From assembly GCA_003229095.1 (NCBI GenBank), contig QIHS01000150.1, positions 1 through 5,767 of the forward strand: DNA of 5,767 bases, given 5' to 3'. The notes under the pieces are model-generated. The model worked only from the letters and a program-made list of their open reading frames with translations. It was not told the DNA's origin and did not search any database. The DNA comes from Woeseia sp. (GTDB lineage Bacteria; Pseudomonadota; Gammaproteobacteria; Steroidobacterales; Woeseiaceae). Below, in pieces: positions 1-4,925 of the stretch (its first letter is position 1; the number at the start of each line of letters is the position of its first letter). Made by a program: the position numbers and the translations under genes.

Positions 1-263
1 ACCAGGATGTGCGTGTCCGCCACGGCAGGCTCCCACAACTCGGCTACCCGGTCCGGATGCGGCGCAATGATCGAGTCGCCGAAATCTGTATAAAGTATTC
101 CGTCACCGGGTACTGCGGAGAAAGATAGTTCGACGACGCGATCGTCTGTGATCGCCAACGGCGACACGCCGGATTGTCCAACAAACGGATTGTAGTAGAG
201 CCCCAGCAAAAACAGGCCCGCGCCAACGACCAAACCCAACAGCAGAGATAAGAGGTACTTCAT
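1..263 (-). CDS. Partial gene: small membrane-anchored or exported protein of unknown function (N-terminal 87 codons)
   Basis: The frame opens with ATG at 263-261 and stays open to the window edge, so only the N-terminus is present. An AGGGAG ribosome-binding site (complement of 271-276) lies 7 bases before the ATG. The start overlaps the stop of the upstream gene in an ATGA arrangement (263-260), a strong sign of one operon with translational coupling. Residues 1-24 begin MKYLLSLLLG, continue hydrophobic and end in a Leu/Tyr-rich stretch; this is a signal-anchor or uncleaved signal peptide, with no lipobox cysteine. The following region (for example VVELSFSAVPGDGILYTDF) looks like a soluble, mostly beta domain, presumably periplasmic. 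I do not recognise the family. The gene is inferred from the start context and open frame, not from homology. Confidence 0.75.
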   Translation of the reverse strand, partial: MKYLLSLLLGLVVGAGLFLLGLYYNPFVGQSGVSPLAITDDRVVELSFSAVPGDGILYTDFGDSIIAPHPDRVAELWEPAVADTHIL

Positions 264-826
264 TCGATATCTCCCTGTTGACCGACCATTGATACTTCAA
301 TTTCAATCCATCCTTCAGCGTCATCACCATTCTTTGCCGCGACAAATTGCTCTCTTGCCGTTCCAATCATCGAATCGAAATCCCGCGTGCCAGCCCGAAA
401 CCTGCCCTCACGAAATCCGCTGGAAGAAGGTGTCATCTCCATTTGCGCGTAAATCGATCCTCGTGCGGGAAAATGTAACACCCACTCAATAAAATCTCCG
501 CCATCTGATGAACTTGCAAGCCGGCTCGCGACGCCGATAACCGTGTTGTCGCGATTTCGAACTTTAAATAATTCCGCTTGAATATCGCCGGCATATTCGG
601 CACCCGGCCAGTCGAGTCCGGCTGGAATGCTGTCATTGACGTCAGGCAGCCCAACCAGGATTCGATCGCGTGGCAGGTTGACACGGAAAACTTCAATATT
701 GCCACCATTGGCCTGCACACTGGTCAGCGACTGTTCGCGGTGCAGGTCAACCGCGGGCACAAACCAGCCCAGCGCGCCAGTTCCGAGCAGGCCGAGAACG
801 ATTCCAACTACAAAGGTCCTGAACAA
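260..826 (-). CDS. Hypothetical protein with N-terminal membrane anchor (188 aa)
   Basis: The 188-codon frame starts with TTG at 826-824. A GGAG ribosome-binding site lies 6 bases upstream, and no ATG or GTG in this frame fits the hydrophobic N-terminus better. Residues about 5-24 form one hydrophobic segment rich in Gly, Leu and Val (FVVGIVLGLLG...), followed by a short charged stretch (DLHREQS). The remaining roughly 155 residues are soluble, probably periplasmic, with alternating beta-like stretches (NIEVFRVNL, GVASRL, WIEIEVSMV) and no cysteine or recognisable catalytic motif. Its stop overlaps the ATG of the next gene by 4 bases, so the two are probably co-transcribed and may act together. 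The transcript leader can form a small hairpin (855-870, GGCCGG/CCGGTC with one G-U pair). I do not recognise the family; function unknown. Confidence 0.8.
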   Translation of the reverse strand: MFRTFVVGIVLGLLGTGALGWFVPAVDLHREQSLTSVQANGGNIEVFRVNLPRDRILVGLPDVNDSIPAGLDWPGAEYAGDIQAELFKVRNRDNTVIGVASRLASSSDGGDFIEWVLHFPARGSIYAQMEMTPSSSGFREGRFRAGTRDFDSMIGTAREQFVAAKNGDDAEGWIEIEVSMVGQQGDIE

Positions 827-832
827 TAGATT

Positions 833-836
833 CTCC
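833..836 (-). promoter_or_regulatory. Ribosome-binding site GGAG deciding the TTG start at 826
   Basis: The complement reads GGAG followed by six bases and then TTG. This near-ideal spacing is the main reason for accepting TTG as the start of the 188-residue protein. Confidence 0.65.
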
Positions 837-928
837 AGAGTGAGACGTCTTGCTGGCCGGCTGTCCGGTCAGATCTCGCGACAAGTTTAGTTAAATCGCG
901 CACCCTTCTCACCATTTGCCCAGTGATT

Positions 929-968
929 TGTGACACGGCGCACACTGCAATGTCCATTTGAGTACAAT
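929..968 (+). promoter_or_regulatory. Possible CRP-like dyad (929-944) and -10 box (963-968) for the sulfotransferase-like gene
   Basis: TGTGA at 929-933, six bases, then GCACA at 940-944 matches the CRP consensus TGTGA-N6-TCACA at 9 of 10 core positions. TACAAT at 963-968 matches the sigma70 -10 box TATAAT at 5 of 6 positions, and no convincing -35 box sits 16-18 bases upstream of it. A start near 975 would put the dyad centre at about -38.5, slightly closer than the usual class II CRP position of -41.5. It would leave a leader of roughly 27 bases before the GTG at 1002. The assignment rests on short motifs only; the organism is not known to have CRP, and the dyad could equally serve the divergent minus-strand gene. 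Confidence 0.22.
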
Positions 969-1001
969 TCTTCTCCCTTTCGCCAGCCTGAACCTCTCGC
1001 C

Positions 1002-1760
1002 GTGAATGCAATATGCCTTTGGACCGGACCGCGGAACATTTCGACGGCCCTGATGTACAGCTTTGCTGAACGAGCTGACACCAGGGTTGTGGACGAACCG
1101 CTGTATGGACACTACCTGAAGGTCACGGGCGCGATTCATCCTGGTCGGGATGAAGTACTGGCGGTAGCTAATTGCGATGGCAACGCCGCAATGCGCGAGC
1201 TGCTAACAAAACCTGAAGGTGAGCGTCGCATTCTTTTTATGAAGCAGATGGCACACCATCTCATCGACATTGACGAGTACTTTCTTCGGCAGACGCAAAA
1301 CGTAATCCTTATTCGTGATCCCGGAGAAATGCTGCCATCACTAACCGTTCAATTACCCAACGCCACATTGCGGGACACCGGCCTGAAACTGCAGTGCGAA
1401 CTTTACGAACGACTGATGTCAGATAAGCAACTACCCATCGTCATCGATTCAAGAGAACTTCTCCTCGACCCTGCCGGCGTTTTACAGAAACTGTGCAAAC
1501 ATCTTGATCTAGACTACACGGCAGACATGCTGCGCTGGCCGGCTGGCCCGCGCAAGGAAGACGGTGTTTGGGCGCGCTATTGGTACCACAACGTGCATAA
1601 GAGCCACGGATTTTCTCCTTACGTTGCAAAGACCAGCTTTCCGCGTCATCTGAAAGCACTGCTTTCAGAGTGTCGCCCCTGGTATGACAAACTCTATGCT
1701 CACGCCATCCGAGCCGATTCGCGACCTGGGCTGGAACACACAAATTCTCCGGAGACCTGA
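1002..1760 (+). CDS. Sulfotransferase-like P-loop protein, partner of the BCAT-like aminotransferase
   Basis: This 252-residue protein of the sulfotransferase-like P-loop family is probably cytoplasmic. Residues 4-21 (ICLWTGPRNISTALMYSF) are the family's characteristic phosphate-binding loop, equivalent to the 5'-phosphosulfate loop of PAPS-dependent sulfotransferases. VILIRDPGEMLPSL (about 101-114) matches the 3'-phosphate-binding element with its Arg and Ser. The block RWPAGPRKEDGVWARYWY and the following VHKSHGF (about 178-204) are typical of this subfamily. Whether these proteins transfer sulfate is not established to my knowledge. The GTG at 1002 was chosen because relatives begin only a few residues before the P-loop; the frame is also open from a GTG at 930 (24 extra residues, unlike the family). 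Neither start has a clear ribosome-binding site. The stop is one base before the aminotransferase start, and the last codons carry that gene's ribosome-binding site, indicating an operon. Confidence 0.85.
   Translation: MNAICLWTGPRNISTALMYSFAERADTRVVDEPLYGHYLKVTGAIHPGRDEVLAVANCDGNAAMRELLTKPEGERRILFMKQMAHHLIDIDEYFLRQTQNVILIRDPGEMLPSLTVQLPNATLRDTGLKLQCELYERLMSDKQLPIVIDSRELLLDPAGVLQKLCKHLDLDYTADMLRWPAGPRKEDGVWARYWYHNVHKSHGFSPYVAKTSFPRHLKALLSECRPWYDKLYAHAIRADSRPGLEHTNSPET
1751..1754 (+). promoter_or_regulatory. Ribosome-binding site GGAG deciding the TTG start at 1762
   Basis: GGAG lies inside the last codons of the sulfotransferase-like gene, 7 bases before TTG at 1762-1764. The upstream stop TGA (1758-1760) falls between them. 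This supports TTG rather than the in-frame ATGs at 1684 and 1696, which lie well inside the upstream gene. Confidence 0.65.
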
Positions 1761-1761
1761 A

Positions 1762-2653
1762 TTGCAAATCCATGACCCTCGCAATACGAATATCCTGATT
1801 CATGTCAACGGTGAACTCGTTACAAGGGAGAACGCACGTATATCGGTATTCGACAGCGTCGTGCAAGGTGGCGATGCAGTTTGGGAAGGGCTGCGTGTTT
1901 ATAAAGGGCGCATCGCTGCGCTGGGCGACCATCTGGAACGGCTGCGAAATTCTGCGAAGGCACTGGCATTCGAATCAATACCCGATACGGATGACATTCG
2001 GCTGGCAATTTTCGAAACGCTGGAAGCTAACGGCATGTCAGATGAGACCCACATCCGCCTGACCCTGACCCGGGGCGAAAAAGTTACGTCCGGCATGAAC
2101 CCGCGGCTGAATCAGTCAGGTTGCTCGTTGATCGTCCTCGCGGAATGGAAACCACCGGTGTACTCGGACGAGGGCATCTTCTGCAATTCGCCGCAACACG
2201 CCGCAATGCCTGGATTCGAAAATTCACCACAACAATCTGTTAAACAATATTCTTGCTGCAATAGATGCCAACGTCGCCGGCGTTGATAGCGCAGTAATGC
2301 TCGATGTCCACGGTTTCATATCGGAGACAAATGACACCAATATATTTCTCGTCCGTCATGGTGAATTGCAAACACCATTTGCCGATGCCTGTCTGCCGGG
2401 GCTAACACGGAAAATGATTTTCGAGATAGCGCAAACCGAGGACATTGTGTGCAGGGAAAAAAACCTGTCGCTGACTGAACTCTATTCGGCAGACGAAGCA
2501 TTCACCACCGGAACCATGGGCGAGCTCACGCCGATTCTACAGGCCGATGGCAGAGTGGTCGGGACGGGCAAGCCCGGACCAATGACGAAACGATTGCAGG
2601 GATTGCACCGGGCATATGCGTACGAGCACGGAGATGTTTTGCCTTTCGGCTAA
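1762..2653 (+). pseudogene. Branched-chain aminotransferase-like enzyme (fold-type IV, PLP-dependent), frame broken near 2180
   Basis: The product would be a class IV aminotransferase, transferring an amino group via PLP between an amino acid and a 2-oxo acid; the substrate is unknown. The first part, from TTG 1762, carries LQIHDPRN, VFDSVVQGGDAVWEGLRVY and the PLP-phosphate arginine in GDHLERL (about residue 60). It stays in frame to WKPPVYSDEGI (ending 2178). From about 2180 the family sequence continues in the +1 frame: AIRRNTPQCLDSKIHHNN with the PLP lysine (codon 2219-2221), GFISETNDTNIFLV with the conserved Glu, and TTGTMGEL, to TAA at 2651. Unshifted, the first frame stops at 2284-2286, before any lysine motif, and would be inactive. 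Only 10 bases lie between the GI and RRN codons, where relatives as I recall have about seven codons. A deletion of about 11 bases fits best. Restored length would be about 300 residues. A sequencing or assembly error is the main alternative to a true pseudogene. Confidence 0.85.
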
Positions 2654-2669
2654 CGATGCCTGGTTCGGG

Positions 2670-4250
2670 CTAGCAACAACCCTGTTCTGAAAAATACAAT
2701 GCGAGGTATTCGTCAAAGCTCAAATCATCGGACGCCTCTGTTTCCTGCTGCCGTACATGCGAGACACTTGCCTCTTTCTCATACAATGCAAGTTGCTCTT
2801 TGCCTAGTGGCGCTAGATCGGAGAAGTATTCCTTGTGCCCGAGCGCACATTTCATTGCAAAGTGATAGAAACCAGTCTGGTCGAGGCGCATTTCTTCAAG
2901 CACGCGTGCCGATGGAGTTGCATCAGGGTCTTCGACAAGTGTCGACTGAAAGTCAACGGCCTGCACGTACGCGTCACCACCTTCACCGCGATCGATAATC
3001 TCTGCGACAGCACGAACGCCGTCGATAATTTCCCGCGCCCAGTCGCGAAGTGGCACTTCTTTGCCGGCACGCAGGAGTCGAAAATCCGGGTCTCTGCCCT
3101 CGGTTGCAGTTTTACTTTGGTTTCTTGACGTTTCTCGCCAGGATGACTCATCGAATGGGGGGCTTTCCTCCAGCAGACAATAGGCGAGGAATGCCTCCAT
3201 GAAACGCATTGCGTTTTGATTGATGCCAACAGGGTCAAACACATTCAAGTCCAGAGACCGAATTTCGATGTATTCGACGCCTCCGCGCCGCAACGCCGCG
3301 GTGGGTCGCTCTCCTGAAAGTGCGACACGCTTTGGCCTGACAGGACTGTAGTACTCGTTTTCAATCTGCAGTTTGTTGGCACTCAATTGCCGATAGACAC
3401 CGTTCACTTTAACGCCGATTTCTTCATACGCTGGCTCGGGCATACAGATCGCACAACTCAGATCGTCAACATATTCGTCGACCGAATTCAGTGAAATATT
3501 CAGCGACGCCTGCGTGTCGCTTGTGTAACCGAGATCGCTCATTCTTAGCGAAGTGCCAAAAGGCTCATAGTATGTGCTGTCGTTGTAGCTCTTGAGGTCG
3601 TTCTCGATTTTTCCCAGAAATGACTTGCACAGGGCAGGCGACGCGCCGAACAAGTACAGCGCCAGCCAACCCATGCGATGAATATTTCGCACCAGGCCCA
3701 TGTAGGCATCCGACCTGAAGTCATCAGCGGACAGCGTTGATTCTTCTAACTCCTGATAGTGCGACCAGAATTGCGGTGGAAAGGAATAATTAAAATGCAC
3801 ACCAGCGATGGTTTGCATGTTTCGTCCATAGCGATAGCCGAGTCCGTTGCGGTAAACCGTTTTCATTTTCCCAACGTTGGAACTGCCGTACTGCGCGAGC
3901 GGAATCTCGCCGTCGTTCGACATCACACACGGCATGCTGGTAACCCAGAGCAATTCGTCACCAATTTTCTCATAGCTGAACTGGTGAATCTCGCAAAGCA
4001 CTTTCAGTGTTTCCCAGGTGCTGCTGTAGGCGGGAGTGACGAACTCGAGCAGTGCTTCAGAAAAGTCGGTAGTAATAAATTTGTTGGACATGGCCGAACC
4101 GAGTCCGGGAGGATGTGACGACACAGCGAGCCGACCATCGGTGAGCACCCGCAAGGATTCTTTCTCAACACCCTTCAGCCCGCCCGACAGAACGTTGGTG
4201 GGCGCGTGCGACGCCAACCATTCCATGCGTTTTTTTATCACTTGATTCAA
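2670..4250 (-). CDS. gshA: Glutamate-cysteine ligase (gamma-glutamylcysteine synthetase)
   Basis: This cytoplasmic enzyme catalyses the first step of glutathione synthesis: ATP + L-glutamate + L-cysteine to gamma-glutamylcysteine. The 526-residue product is close to E. coli GshA (518) and collinear with it. Matching blocks are GVEKESLRV (27-35), NKFITTDFSEALLEFVTP (56-73), SMPC (105-108), AQYGSSNVGKMKTVYRNGL (119-137), MQTIAGVHFNYSFP (145-158), LFGASPA (200-206), GTSLRMSDLGYTS (232-244) and ERPTAALRRGGVEYIEIRSL (314-333). TTG at 4250-4248 was chosen because GGAG lies 9 bases upstream; the in-frame GTG (4241) and ATG (4226) lack a properly spaced site and would trim the N-terminus. It has its own promoter and a leader stem-loop. 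It converges with the aminotransferase, with 16 bases between the stops. The product ends in two cysteines (SEQGCC). No frame damage is seen, so it should be active. Confidence 0.97.
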   Translation of the reverse strand: MNQVIKKRMEWLASHAPTNVLSGGLKGVEKESLRVLTDGRLAVSSHPPGLGSAMSNKFITTDFSEALLEFVTPAYSSTWETLKVLCEIHQFSYEKIGDELLWVTSMPCVMSNDGEIPLAQYGSSNVGKMKTVYRNGLGYRYGRNMQTIAGVHFNYSFPPQFWSHYQELEESTLSADDFRSDAYMGLVRNIHRMGWLALYLFGASPALCKSFLGKIENDLKSYNDSTYYEPFGTSLRMSDLGYTSDTQASLNISLNSVDEYVDDLSCAICMPEPAYEEIGVKVNGVYRQLSANKLQIENEYYSPVRPKRVALSGERPTAALRRGGVEYIEIRSLDLNVFDPVGINQNAMRFMEAFLAYCLLEESPPFDESSWRETSRNQSKTATEGRDPDFRLLRAGKEVPLRDWAREIIDGVRAVAEIIDRGEGGDAYVQAVDFQSTLVEDPDATPSARVLEEMRLDQTGFYHFAMKCALGHKEYFSDLAPLGKEQLALYEKEASVSHVRQQETEASDDLSFDEYLALYFSEQGCC

Positions 4251-4259
4251 ACCGGTTGA

Positions 4260-4263
4260 CTCC
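4260..4263 (-). promoter_or_regulatory. Ribosome-binding site GGAG deciding the gshA TTG start
   Basis: On the minus strand GGAG precedes TTG (4250-4248) by 9 bases. It sits 7 bases after the leader stem-loop, so the hairpin's stability or protein binding could affect its accessibility. Confidence 0.6.
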
Positions 4264-4270
4264 GACTAGT

Positions 4271-4296
4271 GCAAGCCCTGATATGCAGGCGCTTGC
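4271..4296 (-). promoter_or_regulatory. Stem-loop in the gshA 5' leader
   Basis: GCAAGC (4271-4276) and CCTG (4277-4280) pair with CAGG (4286-4289) and GCTTGC (4291-4296). This gives a 10-bp stem with a 5-base loop (4281-4285) and one bulged base at 4290. Given the predicted gshA promoter, the hairpin would lie within about 7 bases of the mRNA 5' end and 7 bases before the ribosome-binding site. No U-tract follows it on the gshA transcript, so it is not a terminator. A role in mRNA stability or translation control is inferred; the pairing itself is read directly from the sequence. Confidence 0.55.
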
Positions 4297-4309
4297 CGAC
4301 CATGCGGCG

Positions 4310-4338
4310 ACTATACAGGCGGCATCGGTATGTGCCAA
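4310..4338 (-). promoter_or_regulatory. Sigma70-type promoter for gshA
   Basis: On the minus strand, TTGGCA (complement of 4333-4338) is separated by exactly 17 bases from TATAGT (complement of 4310-4315). Each hexamer matches its consensus at 5 of 6 positions. Transcription would begin near 4303, giving a leader of about 50 bases before the TTG start of gshA. Confidence 0.65.
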
Positions 4339-4359
4339 CGATGCACCTGTTCTTTGCGC

Positions 4360-4421
4360 CCGGATATTCAAGCGGCGATCTTCTATCCGGCAATGCTCAA
4401 GTCTCAGTCCTGAGCAGGACT
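4360..4421. repeat. Cluster of inverted repeats between gshA and the bactofilin gene
   Basis: Three dyads lie close together: CCGGATA (4360-4366) with TATCCGG (4384-4390); TGCTCA (4394-4399) with TGAGCA (4411-4416); and AGTCCTG (4406-4412) with CAGGACT (4415-4421). The last two overlap, as does a smaller dyad CTCAG/CTGAG at 4403-4414, so they are mutually exclusive as hairpins. They lie upstream of the predicted gshA promoter and 74-135 bases before the bactofilin start, where operators or a folded leader could be. Repeats of this size are not rare by chance in about 250 bases, so function is uncertain. No T-tract suggests a terminator. Confidence 0.3.
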
Positions 4422-4494
4422 TCACAATATTTCTTGCTGCTACGTTGTATCATTCACCCATCTTCAGTTTCTGACAATTTATGAGAGACAATCA

Positions 4495-4908
4495 ATGAGC
4501 GATTCGAAAACGCGACGGCTGCAGGATGCCGCCAGAGGGCCAGGGACACTGATCAGCGCGGGCTGCAGGATCGAAGGCCTGCTGACAGGAGCCGGACATT
4601 TCATGATCAACGGCGAAGTTGAAGGGGAGTGCGACATCGATGGAACCGTCACGATCGCAAAGGGTGGTTATTGCAAAGGATTGATCAAGGCCAACTCCGT
4701 GATTGTTGCAGGCCAGGTTGATGGCGATATTGTCGCCAATGGCCAGGTAGAAATAAGCAATACGGCGAAGATTTCCGGCACCGTGTCCGGGGAAGCGATT
4801 GCGGTTGCAGAAGGCGCGATTGTTGAAGGGGTCATGCAGACCACCGGAAGAAAAGAGCCACAGGAGTTCGTCGAAAAACGCCAGGATGACGACGAACCCG
4901 GGTCTTGA
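4495..4908 (+). CDS. Bactofilin (polymer-forming cytoskeletal protein)
   Basis: Bactofilins polymerise without nucleotides into filaments or membrane-associated sheets that scaffold cell-shape and envelope enzymes. The 137-residue product has the expected architecture. There is a short polar, basic N-terminus (1-16), a beta-helical core (about 17-116) of repeated short strands with regularly spaced Gly and Ile/Val (IEGLLTG, INGEVEGECDIDG, VIVAGQVDGDIVANGQVEI, KISGTVSGEAIAVAEGAIVEG), and a charged, probably disordered tail (117-137). No transmembrane segment is visible. Start ATG at 4495 has a modest purine-rich ribosome-binding site (GAGAGA) just upstream. A five-codon mini-frame (4481-4498) ends over this ATG, probably by chance. 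No strong promoter is visible; TATCAT (4448-4453) is a possible -10 box without a good -35. The gene converges with the membrane-protein gene, with 17 bases between the stops. The family is clear; the exact cellular role is not. Confidence 0.93.
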   Translation: MSDSKTRRLQDAARGPGTLISAGCRIEGLLTGAGHFMINGEVEGECDIDGTVTIAKGGYCKGLIKANSVIVAGQVDGDIVANGQVEISNTAKISGTVSGEAIAVAEGAIVEGVMQTTGRKEPQEFVEKRQDDDEPGS

Positions 4909-4925
4909 AAATTCAGCGGCGCCGA

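Noticed and set aside
930..1001. GTG at 930 as start of the sulfotransferase-like protein
   Set aside because: It would add 24 residues not expected before the P-loop, has no ribosome-binding site, and overlaps the possible promoter elements. It cannot be fully excluded.
1441..1932. Long open frame (163 codons) on the minus strand opposite the sulfotransferase/aminotransferase junction
   Set aside because: It lies antisense to two well-supported genes, has no recognisable domain, and its composition (many Arg and Cys) is typical of a shadow frame.
2170..2225. Programmed +1 frameshift as the explanation of the broken aminotransferase
   Set aside because: No slippery sequence or stimulatory structure was seen, and several family residues seem to be missing at the junction, which recoding would not explain.
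2641..2650. GCC-TTTC-GGC hairpin beyond the gshA stop as a terminator
   Set aside because: A 3-bp stem without a U-tract is too weak to call.
4256..4474. Open frames on both strands between gshA and the bactofilin gene as small genes
   Set aside because: They have no ribosome-binding sites or coherent protein features, and they overlap the gshA promoter and leader.
4481..4498. Five-codon mini-frame overlapping the bactofilin ATG as a regulatory leader peptide
   Set aside because: It is very short with no ribosome-binding site of its own and no special codons; a chance ATG is the simplest reading.
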